Assembly (NCBI GenBank): GCA_045633845.1
Contig: JAZQZC010000022.1
Location: 1 to 44,871 of the forward strand
Direction of reading: 5' to 3'
Length of the DNA: 44,871 nt
Origin: RGIG4708 sp045633845
GTDB lineage: Bacteria; Bacillota; Clostridia; UMGS1810
Shown here: positions 1-7,229 of the stretch, piece by piece
Position numbering within the stretch: the first letter of the stretch is position 1
Layout: each line of letters opens with the position of its first letter
Made by a program: the position numbers and the translations under genes
Notes under the pieces: generated by a model
Told to the model about the DNA's origin: nothing
The model's database searches: none
The model's input: only the letters and a program-made list of their open reading frames with translations

Positions 1-160
1 AAAAAATTTCGACGGCTTTGCGCGTGCCAACAAAGCACCGAATGGAAAAATTACAGTTTGTTAAGTCTTTTGAACTTAAGTATGCAGATTGCATCATTTC
101 GGTTCGTATTATTAAATTATGCCTTTATAAAATCTATCTTAAGATAAATTTATTATAAAA
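1..160. other. Intergenic, nothing recognised
   Basis: No coding region is visible between the window edge and the hppA terminator. The only structure seen is a 12-bp palindrome at 135-146 (TATCTTAAGATA) in AT-rich DNA. A gene may lie beyond the left edge. Confidence 0.4.
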
Positions 161-203
161 CTCAAAAAATCCTCTGCTTGCTTTTTGCAGAGGATTTTTT
201 GAG
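161..203. terminator. Terminator after hppA
   Basis: A perfect 17-bp inverted repeat (161-177 with 187-203) encloses a 9-nt loop and ends two bases from the hppA stop codon. The stem carries an A-run at one end and a T-run at the other, so it can act as an intrinsic terminator on either strand. Confidence 0.9.
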
Positions 204-205
204 TT

Positions 206-2296
206 TTAGCTGAACAGATGGAATTTTACAACCACCATTGCAAACACAATAGACACTGTGCTGAGCAGCTTGATAAGAATATTTACCGAAGGACCTGCTG
301 TGTCTTTGAACGGGTCGCCTACTGTATCGCCAACAACTGCGGCTTTGTGATTTTCGCTTCCCTTGCCATTGTAGTTGCCTGCCTCGATATACTTTTTGGC
401 ATTATCCCAGCTGCCGCCCGAGTTTGCCATCATTATAGCAAGCACAAAGCCCGAAACAAGAGCACCTGCAAGCATACCAACAACGCCGTTAGGACCAAGT
501 ATAAGTCCAACGCCAAGCGGAGCAATAATACCTATTGCCGCAGGAAGAATCATCTCCTTAAGCGATGCCTGTGTGCAGATATCTACGCATTTTGCATAGT
601 CTGCATCTGCCTTGCCCTCCATAAGACCTGCAATCTCTTTAAACTGACGACGCACCTCAAGCACAACCTTTTCGGCAGAGCGGCCCACTGCAGACATTGT
701 GAATGCAGAGAAAAGGAACGGAAGCATTGCGCCTACAAACAAGCCTATAAGAACTGTAGGATTGGTGATATTTAAGTTAAAATCAAAGTCATATGTGCTG
801 ACCTTATCTGTATACGAAACAATAAGTGCAAGAGCAGTGAGAGCCGCAGAGCCTATTGCAAAGCCTTTGCCTGTTGCTGCAGTTGTATTGCCCAGGGAGT
901 CAAGGGCGTCTGTCCGCTCACGTACCTGTTTTTCAAGTCCTGCCATTTCGGCAATACCGCCTGCGTTATCTGCAACAGGACCATAGGCGTCTGTTGCAAG
1001 AGTAATACCCAATGTTGAAAGCATACCTATTGCCGAAATACCAACGCCGTAAAGTCCAAGGGCAAACGCATTGTCTGCGCCCGAAAAACCGCCTGCAACA
1101 GAGTAGCTTACAAGCACCGAAATACCAATTATAATAACAGGAATTGCAGTTGATTTCATACCAAGGGCAAGTCCGTCTATAATAATTGTGGCACTGCCTG
1201 TTTTGGATGAGCCCGCAAGAGCTTGTGTGGGCTTGTAGGAATCGGATGTGTAATACTCGGTAAAGTAACCTATGAGCACACCTGCCACAAGACCTGATAC
1301 TACCGCCCAGAAAATTTCAAAATTACCGGGCAGCGCAAAGTATATAACAATTGCCGCACCTATTGCAGAAAGTATACTGCTGATGTATGTGCCACGGCGG
1401 AGTGAACCAAGGAGCTGCAGCTGACTTGCGCCCTCTTTTGTGCTTACAAAAGCCGCACCTATAATAGAAGCTATTATACCAACTGCCGCAATAAGCATTG
1501 GTATTATTGCACCGCTGAGGCCAAAGCCTGCCGCTATCGCAAGAGCGCCCGAAGAATATATAGAGCCTACATACGATTCGTAAAGGTCGGCACCCATACC
1601 TGCAACGTCACCTACGTTGTCACCTACATTATCGGCAATACACGCAGGGTTGCGGGGGTCATCCTCGGGGATGCCCGCCTCTACCTTACCAACAAGGTCG
1701 GCGCCTACATCGGCTGCTTTGGTAAAAATACCACCGCCCACTCTTGCAAAAAGTGCCATTGAGCTTGCGCCCATACCAAAGGTAAGGAGCGACATCATAA
1801 TATCTTCGATGCCAAGCTTAAAAATAAACTTGAGAATTAAAAACCAAAAGCTAATGTCAAAAAGTCCGAGGCCTACAACTGCAAAGCCCATAACCGTACC
1901 AGATGAAAACGCAACCTTAAGCCCCGAATTGAGACCTGTACGTGCCGCATTTGCAGTACGGGTGTTTGCGTATGTTGCAATTTTCATACCGATAAAGCCC
2001 GAAAGCCCCGAAAAGAAGCCGCCTGTTACAAAAGCAAAAGGCACAAACCAGGTAACGTAGCCCATAGCGGCTATAATGCACAAAAGCACAAATATAATGG
2101 CAAAGAAAATGCCAACGGTTTTGTACTGGCGCTTGAGATATGCCATAGCACCGCTGCGTATCTTTTTGCCGATTTCAATCATTTTGTCTGTGCCCTCTGC
2201 CTTTTTCTTTACACTTGAGTACTGAATTGCCGAATAAATAAGGGCAATAACAGAAACAGCAAGCACCGCAAAAGGCATATAGTCCATAATTGTCAT
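206..2296 (-). CDS. hppA: Membrane-bound ion-pumping pyrophosphatase
   Basis: Integral membrane enzyme that hydrolyses cytoplasmic pyrophosphate and pumps H+ or Na+ outward. It has 696 residues, normal for the family, and is mostly hydrophobic helices. The substrate site is intact: DVGADLVGKVE at 196-206, DDPRNPA at 212-218, DNVGDNVGD at 222-230. The later GNTTAATGKG segment carries the alanine associated with K+-dependent members; these include both Na+ and H+ pumps, so the ion is not decided. The start at 2296 is chosen because AAGGAGG lies 7 nt upstream. The frame stays open for 35 more codons to an ATG at 2401, with a weaker ribosome site. The gene has its own promoter and a leader hairpin. 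Confidence 0.96.
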   Translation of the reverse strand: MTIMDYMPFAVLAVSVIALIYSAIQYSSVKKKAEGTDKMIEIGKKIRSGAMAYLKRQYKTVGIFFAIIFVLLCIIAAMGYVTWFVPFAFVTGGFFSGLSGFIGMKIATYANTRTANAARTGLNSGLKVAFSSGTVMGFAVVGLGLFDISFWFLILKFIFKLGIEDIMMSLLTFGMGASSMALFARVGGGIFTKAADVGADLVGKVEAGIPEDDPRNPACIADNVGDNVGDVAGMGADLYESYVGSIYSSGALAIAAGFGLSGAIIPMLIAAVGIIASIIGAAFVSTKEGASQLQLLGSLRRGTYISSILSAIGAAIVIYFALPGNFEIFWAVVSGLVAGVLIGYFTEYYTSDSYKPTQALAGSSKTGSATIIIDGLALGMKSTAIPVIIIGISVLVSYSVAGGFSGADNAFALGLYGVGISAIGMLSTLGITLATDAYGPVADNAGGIAEMAGLEKQVRERTDALDSLGNTTAATGKGFAIGSAALTALALIVSYTDKVSTYDFDFNLNITNPTVLIGLFVGAMLPFLFSAFTMSAVGRSAEKVVLEVRRQFKEIAGLMEGKADADYAKCVDICTQASLKEMILPAAIGIIAPLGVGLILGPNGVVGMLAGALVSGFVLAIMMANSGGSWDNAKKYIEAGNYNGKGSENHKAAVVGDTVGDPFKDTAGPSVNILIKLLSTVSIVFAMVVVKFHLFS

Positions 2297-2329
2297 AAAA
2301 ACTCCTCCTTGTAATACATTGGTTGAAAC

Positions 2330-2360
2330 AAAAAAGGCACAGATATACCCTATCCGCACC
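2330..2360 (-). terminator. Attenuator-like hairpin in hppA leader
   Basis: Read leftward, a 10-bp stem with G-U pairs (GGTGCGGATA with TATCTGTGCC, loop of 5) is followed directly by six T. It lies between the hppA promoter and the AAGGAGG ribosome site, so it looks like an intrinsic terminator inside the leader. No antiterminator was identified and no known riboswitch was recognised. Confidence 0.5.
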
Positions 2361-2435
2361 TCATTGCACTTTTTCAGAATGTAATGCTGTACGTCAATCA
2401 TTTTTGTAACGCACTCCTACATTAGTTATTTTTTA

Positions 2436-2464
2436 ATTATATCGTTTTTGGTACTTTTTGTCAA
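2436..2464 (-). promoter_or_regulatory. hppA promoter
   Basis: Leftward TTGACA (2459-2464) and TATAAT (2436-2441) are separated by exactly 17 nt, a perfect match to the housekeeping sigma-A consensus. Transcription would begin near 2429, leaving a leader of about 130 nt before the hppA start. Confidence 0.9.
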
Positions 2465-2491
2465 GAAAAAGTTCGGTTTTATTAATAAAAG

Positions 2492-3313
2492 TCAGATTTT
2501 TTCAATCACATCAGCCATATCATCCAGCCATTCGCCACCAAAATCCTCTATTTTGCCACTATCTGCAAGAGCTGCAATTTGTGGGTTTACAGGCAATTTT
2601 GCCACCTCACCTATACCAAGCCTTTCAGCAAGAGCATCTATATTGCTGCTTCCAAAAATATTGTGGTGCTTGCCGCAATCGGGGCATTCAAAATATGACA
2701 TATTTTCTACTATACCAATAACAGGTATGTCCATAAGCTTTGCCATTTTGGCCGCCTTTTCAACAATCATAGAAACAAGCTCCTGAGGTGATGTAACAAT
2801 AATAATGCCGTCTACCGGAAGTGACTGAAACACTGTAAGAGGCACATCGCCTGTTCCAGGAGGCATATCCACAAACATATAGTCTACATCTCCCCACACA
2901 ACATCTGTCCAGAATTGCTTTACAGTGCCGCCTATAACAGGGCCTCGCCATACAACAGGGTCGGTGGTGTCCTCAAGCAGCAGATTTATGCTCATTACCT
3001 TTGTGCCACAGCCGCTCACAGCAGGAATAAGTCCATCCTCCTCAGCATATGCTCTCTCTGTTATACCAAAAGCCTTTGGCACAGAGGGTCCTGTAATATC
3101 CGCATCAAGCACAGCGGTTGTGTAGCCCTTGCGATTCATAAGCACCGACATCATACACGTTACCATAGATTTGCCTACGCCGCCCTTGCCGCTGACAATA
3201 CCGATAACTTTTTTTACATTACTTCCTTTATTAGGCTCAGCCAGAAAACTTTTTTTGTCTCTGTCTGCGCAATTCTGACTGCAGCTTGAGCAGTCGTGTG
3301 AACATTCACTCAT
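2492..3313 (-). CDS. Mrp/NBP35-family ATPase (iron-sulfur carrier)
   Basis: Cytosolic P-loop ATPase of the Mrp/ApbC/NBP35 group, which carries and delivers iron-sulfur clusters to apoproteins. 273 residues. The N-terminus has four cysteines (4, 8, 11, 15) as in NBP35-type members. The deviant Walker A GKGGVGKS is at 42-49, the DMPPGTGD segment follows mid-protein, and a CPDC pair, the likely cluster ligand at the dimer interface, lies near residue 205. The start at 3313 is preferred over ATG 3322 because AAAGGA sits 9 nt before it and abuts the other. It is followed by hppA, which has a separate promoter. Specific client proteins cannot be inferred. Confidence 0.92.
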   Translation of the reverse strand: MSECSHDCSSCSQNCADRDKKSFLAEPNKGSNVKKVIGIVSGKGGVGKSMVTCMMSVLMNRKGYTTAVLDADITGPSVPKAFGITERAYAEEDGLIPAVSGCGTKVMSINLLLEDTTDPVVWRGPVIGGTVKQFWTDVVWGDVDYMFVDMPPGTGDVPLTVFQSLPVDGIIIVTSPQELVSMIVEKAAKMAKLMDIPVIGIVENMSYFECPDCGKHHNIFGSSNIDALAERLGIGEVAKLPVNPQIAALADSGKIEDFGGEWLDDMADVIEKI

Positions 3314-3345
3314 TTGTTTCATTCCTTTATCAGTTATTATTTTTT

Positions 3346-3374
3346 ATTTTACCACAAATTTTATACAATAACAA
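3346..3374 (-). promoter_or_regulatory. mrp promoter
   Basis: Leftward TTGTTA (3369-3374) and TAAAAT (3346-3351) with a 17-nt spacer, about 30 nt upstream of the mrp start. The match is good but not perfect. Confidence 0.55.
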
Positions 3375-3383
3375 CCTCTATTT

Positions 3384-3899
3384 TTAAATTTTGCCCGACA
3401 AAAAACCAGGATTAACCGCAAAATCTCCTTTAAAATCATACCCGCGCATTTTCATACAATATGCCTTAAGCTTTACAAAATCCACGCTCGTTTCGAGAAT
3501 AGCTGCTATTTCACTAGCGCTTTTGCCGTCTTTTGCAAGCTGGCATACCTCCTCATCCGACATAAGAATTTCGGCAGCAAGCATATTTGCCTCATGCTCT
3601 ATTCCTGTGCTTTTATCAAAAAGCATATTATCCCACAGCATAGCATTTTTTGACACATCGCGGTGAAGTATATGATGGCACAGCTCATGGCAGCACACAA
3701 GAAGCTGAGTGCGTCTGCTCAGCTTGTTGCTTATTACTATAAAGTAATTGCGCTTTACATATTTGTACATTCCCTTAAGAGTGCCAAGGTCTGCATAACG
3801 TACATTTACACCCATATGGGTGCAAAGCTCAAAAGGATTTGAGGTGCCGTAGCGTTTTGTCAGCCGATTTGCAATTTTGTAAATTTGCTCACAGTTCAT
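3384..3899 (-). CDS. ImmA/IrrE-family metallopeptidase
   Basis: 171-residue predicted zinc peptidase of the ImmA/IrrE (DUF955) family. Members cleave or relieve a cognate XRE repressor, as ImmA does for ImmR of ICEBs1. The zinc motif HELCH is at 71-75, and EHEAN at 101-105 supplies the likely third ligand. There is no signal peptide, so it should be cytosolic. It lies 13 nt downstream of the XRE regulator gene in the same direction, so the two are probably co-transcribed and the XRE protein is the likely substrate. That pairing is inferred from context. No integrase or conjugation genes adjoin, so the pair may be a remnant or a chromosomal stress switch. Confidence 0.85.
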   Translation of the reverse strand: MNCEQIYKIANRLTKRYGTSNPFELCTHMGVNVRYADLGTLKGMYKYVKRNYFIVISNKLSRRTQLLVCCHELCHHILHRDVSKNAMLWDNMLFDKSTGIEHEANMLAAEILMSDEEVCQLAKDGKSASEIAAILETSVDFVKLKAYCMKMRGYDFKGDFAVNPGFLSGKI

Positions 3900-3912
3900 T
3901 ATTTCACCCCAT

Positions 3913-4305
3913 TTACTTATTGCTGTATTTTTTGTTAATCTCTTTTGATTCGAAGTAAAGGTCGGTTATTGCTTTAAACACCTTGTCTTTATCCTCATCG
4001 TTGAGGCTGCCGCCTGCAAACAAGCCGCCTATTTCGGCAACGAGCTCGTTTGCATCTCTAACCCCCGACGCTCCGTACCTTTCGCCTGCGGCAACAATAA
4101 AATCCTCTCTGTCCGAAACAAGATAATCTATGGCTACACCAAAAATTTTGGAAATGCCTGTAAGTATCTCCCTCTTTTTTGGGTAGCGGCGCGCCGTTTC
4201 GTAATATACTATGCTGCGGCGCGTAATGCCCAGCTCATTTGCAAGCTGCTCCTGAGACATATTGGCTTTTGTCCGTAATTCTTTTAATTTTTCACCAAAT
4301 GACAT
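3913..4305 (-). CDS. XRE-family transcriptional regulator
   Basis: 130-residue DNA-binding protein. An N-terminal helix-turn-helix of the Cro/C1 type spans about residues 6-62 (SQEQLANELGITRRSIVYYE core, then DYLVSD). The C-terminal half is short, charged and of unknown function, ending in a Lys/Asn-rich tail. The ribosome site GGAGGTG lies 6 nt before ATG 4305. Its promoter carries two copies of an AAATGAGAA motif, which suggests that it represses itself. The downstream ImmA/IrrE-like peptidase probably inactivates it; that is inference from family precedent. Confidence 0.88.
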   Translation of the reverse strand: MSFGEKLKELRTKANMSQEQLANELGITRRSIVYYETARRYPKKREILTGISKIFGVAIDYLVSDREDFIVAAGERYGASGVRDANELVAEIGGLFAGGSLNDEDKDKVFKAITDLYFESKEINKKYSNK

Positions 4306-4364
4306 AATTGCACCTCCGTATTGACAAGCAATTTAATATCAGTTATAATGTATGTGAACTTACG

Positions 4365-4402
4365 TTCTCATTTATTGTACAATACAATTCTCATTTTGTC
4401 AA
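4365..4402 (-). promoter_or_regulatory. XRE promoter with two operator-like repeats
   Basis: Leftward TTGACA (4397-4402) and TACAAT (4374-4379) with a 17-nt spacer. The motif AAATGAGAA occurs twice, in the spacer (4388-4396) and just downstream of the -10 (4365-4373), 23 nt apart, about two helical turns. ATTGTACAAT, a 10-bp palindrome, lies between them. The arrangement fits autorepression by the XRE protein. Confidence 0.7.
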
Positions 4403-4424
4403 GAGCTATTTCAGGAACGACAGG

Positions 4425-4455
4425 AGACAGTGGGGGAAGTTCGCATGACAACGGA
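4425..4455. repeat. Palindromic repeat fragments
   Basis: Left-half pieces of the dispersed palindrome family: GACAGTGGGGGAAGTTCGCA followed by ATGACAACGG. No complementary right half is present. They open a run of five modules between the XRE gene and dinB. Confidence 0.6.
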
Positions 4456-4504
4456 AGGTGACAGGGGGATGTTCGCGCTTGCACGTGCGTCCCCTCTGTC
4501 ACCT
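4456..4504. repeat. Palindromic repeat, complete
   Basis: 49-bp hairpin element. Outer arms AGGTGACAG and CTGTCACCT, conserved internal loop ATGTT opposite TGCGT, inner arm CGCGC-TT-GCACG. The outer arm is of the TGACAG class, but the inner arm is the one normally found with TGACAAACG arms, so this copy is a mosaic. Confidence 0.9.
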
Positions 4505-4525
4505 GTTAATTAATTATGCTACATA

Positions 4526-4571
4526 TGACAAACGAGGACGCACCTTTTGCAAAGGAACTTCCCCGTTTGTC
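4526..4571. repeat. Palindromic repeat, complete
   Basis: Outer arms TGACAAACG and CGTTTGTC, internal loop ACGCA opposite AACTT, inner arm CCTTT-TGC-AAAGG. This is the reciprocal mosaic of the neighbouring copy: TGACAAACG outer arm with the inner arm usual for TGACAG copies. Confidence 0.9.
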
Positions 4572-4573
4572 CG

Positions 4574-4622
4574 CACAACAAGCGAGGACACACCTCTTGC
4601 GAGGAATGTCCCCGTTGTCACC
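4574..4622. repeat. Palindromic repeat, complete
   Basis: Outer arms ACAACAAGCG and CGTTGTCA, internal loop ACACA opposite AATGT, inner arm CCTC-TTGC-GAGG. This is the third common type, here in reverse orientation. Confidence 0.9.
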
Positions 4623-4651
4623 TTTTACAAAGGAACATCCCCCTGTCACCT
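4621..4651. repeat. Palindromic repeat, right half
   Basis: Inner arm CCTTTTACAAAGG, then AACATCCCCCTGTCACC: the right half of a TGACAG-type copy whose left half is missing. It ends 29 nt before the dinB start. Confidence 0.75.
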
Positions 4652-4679
4652 GCCAAAACTAATTAAGGAATAATATATT

Positions 4680-5921
4680 ATGAAAGAAAAAATAATTCTT
4701 CACAGCGATTTAAATAATTTTTATGCCTCGGTGGAGTGCCTGCTCCACCCCGAGCTGCGTGACAAATATGTTGCCGTATGCGGAAGCAAAGAGGACCGTC
4801 ACGGAATTGTGCTTGCCAAAAACGGCAGGGCAAAAGCAATGGAAGTAAAAACAGGCGAAGCCATATGGGAGGCTAAAAAAAAGTGCCCTGAGCTTGTAAT
4901 TGTGCCTCCAACCTTTGAGGAATACGCAAAATATTCCAAAATAGTGCGTGAGATTTACAAGCGGTACACAAATCAGATAGAGCCTTTTGGTATGGACGAG
5001 TGCTGGCTTGATGTTACGGGCAGCACACGTCTTTTTGGCAGCGGCGTAAACATAGCCCACAGCATTCGCAAGGCAGTAAAAGAAGAAACAGGGCTTACAG
5101 TATCTGTAGGTGTTTCGTTTAACAAAATTTTTGCAAAGCTGGGAAGCGATTTAAAAAAGCCTGATGCGGTAACGGTTATCACTAGACAAAATTACAAAAA
5201 CGTTGTGTGGCCGCTAAGGGCAAACGAGCTTTTGGGCGTGGGGCGGGCTACTTCAAAAAAACTCACATCTATGGGCATATTTACCATAGGTGACATTGCC
5301 AATGCCCCTGCAGAGGTTTTGCAGCACAAGCTTGGCAAAGCGGGAGCTATGCTCTACAAATATGCCAACGGCCTTGAGTGTGAAACAGTGACCGACCAGG
5401 ACTACACCTACGTTGCAAAAAGCATTGGTCACGGCACCACCTGCACAACAGATTTGTACAGCGATACCGAGGTTAAAAACGTAATTTTGTACCTTTTGCA
5501 GGAGGTGTCTCACAGGCTGCGCGAATGTGGGGCAAAGGCGGGTGGTGTTGCTCTTACCATAAAATACTCCAATCTGGAGGCTCACGACTGTCAGTGTCAG
5601 CTTGAAACGCCTACCATAAGCATGCGTCAAATGTGCAAGGCTGCAATGGAGCTGTTTTTTGACAACCGCAAAGGCGACCGACCCATAAGGTCGGTGACTG
5701 TGAGAGCAATAAACCTTGTTTATGAGAGCTACGGCAGCCAGACATCGCTGTTTTATGATGCACAAAAGGAAGAAAAAGAATCAAAAGCAGAGGACACAAT
5801 GGAGCTTATAAACAACCGCTTTGGCAGCAGTACAATAAAGTACGCCTCGGTGCTTAACAATTCAAAAATACCAAAAGATGACAAAAAGGAGATAATATTA
5901 CCAAAAGGAACAAATATATAA
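4680..5921 (+). CDS. dinB: DNA polymerase IV (Y family)
   Basis: Error-prone translesion DNA polymerase, 413 residues. The catalytic palm is intact: HSDLNNFYASVE from residue 8, with D10 as a metal ligand, and the D106-E107 pair in GMDECWLDV. A helix-hairpin-helix thumb (ELLGVGRATSKKL) and a little-finger domain follow. QTSLF in the C-terminal region matches the QxxLF sliding-clamp motif, so the protein should dock on DnaN. The start at 4680 follows AAGGA about 11 nt upstream. It is flanked on both sides by palindromic repeats and appears monocistronic. No LexA box was recognised near the start. Confidence 0.96.
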   Translation: MKEKIILHSDLNNFYASVECLLHPELRDKYVAVCGSKEDRHGIVLAKNGRAKAMEVKTGEAIWEAKKKCPELVIVPPTFEEYAKYSKIVREIYKRYTNQIEPFGMDECWLDVTGSTRLFGSGVNIAHSIRKAVKEETGLTVSVGVSFNKIFAKLGSDLKKPDAVTVITRQNYKNVVWPLRANELLGVGRATSKKLTSMGIFTIGDIANAPAEVLQHKLGKAGAMLYKYANGLECETVTDQDYTYVAKSIGHGTTCTTDLYSDTEVKNVILYLLQEVSHRLRECGAKAGGVALTIKYSNLEAHDCQCQLETPTISMRQMCKAAMELFFDNRKGDRPIRSVTVRAINLVYESYGSQTSLFYDAQKEEKESKAEDTMELINNRFGSSTIKYASVLNNSKIPKDDKKEIILPKGTNI

Positions 5922-5932
5922 AGTGACAGTGG

Positions 5933-5984
5933 AAACCACTTGGGGACATTCCTTAAACAAAAAAGGTGTGTCCTCAAGTGGTTT
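5933..5984. repeat. Palindromic repeat acting as dinB terminator
   Basis: Outer arms AAACCACTTG and CAAGTGGTTT, unlike any other copy, around the usual loop ACATT opposite TGTGT and an inner arm CCTT...AAGG. It starts 11 nt after the dinB stop, between convergent genes. The A-rich left foot and T-rich right foot make it a plausible bidirectional terminator. Confidence 0.85.
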
Positions 5985-6009
5985 TGTATATAAGATGACA
6001 GCGGTGAAA

Positions 6010-6048
6010 GGTGACAGGGGATGTTCGCATGACAACGTCCGTTTGTCA
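6010..6048. repeat. Palindromic repeat fragments
   Basis: Left half of a TGACAG-type copy (GGTGACAGGGGATGTTCGCA), then a TGACAACG left foot and a CGTTTGTCA right foot joined without an inner hairpin. Confidence 0.6.
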
Positions 6049-6051
6049 TAC

Positions 6052-6101
6052 AGGTGACAGGGGGATGTTCCTTTGCAAAAGGTGCGTCCCCTCTGTCACC
6101 T
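6052..6101. repeat. Palindromic repeat, complete
   Basis: 50-bp copy with outer arms AGGTGACAG and CTGTCACCT, internal loop ATGTT opposite TGCGT, inner arm CCTTT-TGC-AAAAGG. Good representative of the TGACAG type. Confidence 0.92.
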
Positions 6102-6113
6102 TTGTCATTTCTC

Positions 6114-6161
6114 GCACAACAACCGAGGACACACCTCTTACGAGGAATGTCCCCGTTGTCA
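6114..6161. repeat. Palindromic repeat, complete
   Basis: Reverse copy of the TGACAACG type: outer arms GCACAACAACCG and CGTTGTCATGCG, internal loop ACACA opposite AATGT, inner arm CCTC-TTAC-GAGG. Confidence 0.88.
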
Positions 6162-6162
6162 T

Positions 6163-6180
6163 GCGCGTCCCCGTTTGTCA
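6163..6180. repeat. Palindromic repeat, right half; holds a stop codon
   Basis: CGCGTCCCCGTTTGTCA is the right foot of a TGACAAACG copy. Its last three bases are, on the other strand, the TGA stop codon of the thioesterase gene. Confidence 0.75.
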
Positions 6181-6903
6181 TATATGTATTAAAGCTGTAA
6201 AAATATCCTTACCCGTACCTGTGTTTTTTGCAACAACTACAAAGCCATCGTCGGTGTATCCTGTGTAAATTTCCATTTCTTCGCCGCATTTTATTTCAGT
6301 GGTGTACTGAATTACAATTTGCTTGTCCTTAAAAGATTTTTTTAACTCTTCGGGAGCGTAATCATAAACAATGTCGGGATAAAATGTATTGTTCATATGC
6401 TCATTTTTGTCTATATGTGAATAATACACCCTTCGCACATCTGTTTTTACAAGCAAATCGCAGTTTACACGAATTTTTTTGTCGTCAAGCTCCACAGCGT
6501 CGGTCAAATCATCCTTTAAATTAAAATCTTCGGCAATTGCTGCAGGGCGGAGCAGCTTTCGGCTTTCAAAATTGATAATTACCCAGTGGGATGTGCAATA
6601 TGCGATTCTTTTACCGTTTACGTACACATCGTAATCCCTTATGTAGCTTGCACCTTTGCAGCCACGGGGTCGTGTGACAATTTTTACATTGTCGTAAGTG
6701 TGCACATCGCAATAAAATTTTATGTTCATCTTGGTGAGCACAAACACAATATTTTTTTGGCGCAAAATATCGTATGTAAGCCCTGTGGAATCCATATCAT
6801 CCCCCGCAACCTTTTGAAAAAGCTTAAAAAGTGCGCTTACACGAGCGTTGTTGTTTGGATGGACATCGTAGCTTTCTATTCTTGTTTCAAATTCAAGTGA
6901 CAT
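6178..6903 (-). CDS. Acyl-ACP thioesterase
   Basis: 241-residue cytosolic enzyme of the FatA/FatB-like family, which releases fatty acids from acyl carrier protein. The fold should be two hot-dog domains. The second carries NEHMNNTFY, matching the NxHxNNxxY active-site segment of plant and bacterial members. Length is normal. ATG 6903 is preceded by AAAGGA. The gene is transcribed alone, and no fatty-acid genes adjoin. Chain-length preference cannot be read from the sequence. The TGA stop coincides with the first three bases of a palindromic repeat, so the original end of the gene may have been altered by repeat insertion. Confidence 0.88.
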   Translation of the reverse strand: MSLEFETRIESYDVHPNNNARVSALFKLFQKVAGDDMDSTGLTYDILRQKNIVFVLTKMNIKFYCDVHTYDNVKIVTRPRGCKGASYIRDYDVYVNGKRIAYCTSHWVIINFESRKLLRPAAIAEDFNLKDDLTDAVELDDKKIRVNCDLLVKTDVRRVYYSHIDKNEHMNNTFYPDIVYDYAPEELKKSFKDKQIVIQYTTEIKCGEEMEIYTGYTDDGFVVVAKNTGTGKDIFTALIHI

Positions 6904-6949
6904 TTTATTTCATATCCTTTCTTGGTCTGCGAACAATCGAAAATTAACC

Positions 6950-6997
6950 GGTGACAGAGGGGACGCACCTATTTCAAAGGAACTTCCCCCTGTCACC
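6950..6997. repeat. Palindromic repeat, complete
   Basis: TGACAG-type copy: GGTGACAG and CTGTCACC arms, internal loop ACGCA opposite AACTT, inner arm CCTATTTCAAAGG. It is preceded by GCGAACAATCGAAAATTAAC, a linker that also precedes the copy at 9497. Confidence 0.9.
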
Positions 6998-6999
6998 TA

Positions 7000-7055
7000 T
7001 GTTTTGACAAACGGGGATGTTCGTGCTTGCACGCGCGTCCTCGTTTGTTGAAACA
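7000..7055. repeat. Palindromic repeat, complete
   Basis: TGACAAACG-type copy with extended feet TGTTTTGACAAACG and CGTTTGTTGAAACA, internal loop ATGTT opposite GCGCG/TGCGT type, inner arm CGTGC-TT-GCACG. Confidence 0.9.
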
Positions 7056-7112
7056 TTCACTTTTGCATCTGTTATTTGTTACATCATTTAACCGCTGACA
7101 AACTATAATGAT

Positions 7113-7142
7113 ATTCTATCAAAAAAACTACAACAAAGTCAA
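7113..7142 (-). promoter_or_regulatory. Thioesterase promoter
   Basis: Leftward TTGACT (7137-7142) and TAGAAT (7113-7118) with an 18-nt spacer. The transcript would run through the two repeats at 6950-7055 before reaching the thioesterase start at 6903. Confidence 0.65.
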
Positions 7143-7178
7143 GTTTAGTGTGACAGGACTCGAACCAAGCTTTTTTGA

Positions 7179-7207
7179 TTGACAAAACGCTGTTTTGCAT
7201 ATATAAT
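7179..7207 (+). promoter_or_regulatory. glmS promoter
   Basis: TTGACA (7179-7184) and TATAAT (7202-7207) with a 17-nt spacer, a perfect consensus. The start point near 7214 leaves about 15 nt before the ribozyme cleavage site. Confidence 0.92.
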
Positions 7208-7229
7208 ATTAATAGTACATTTTTGTATT

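Noticed and set aside
218..775. Open frames on the strand opposite hppA and opposite many other genes
   Set aside because: Composition and position show that they are shadows of the real genes; none has a ribosome site or recognisable domain.
4458..4673. Short open frames inside the repeat clusters
   Set aside because: They are translations of palindromic repeats (RGRTFCKGTSP-like in several places), not conserved proteins.
7151..7170. tRNA-like T-arm fragment (GGTTCGAGTCC on the leftward strand)
   Set aside because: No D-arm, anticodon arm or acceptor stem can be built around it; at most a remnant, probably chance.
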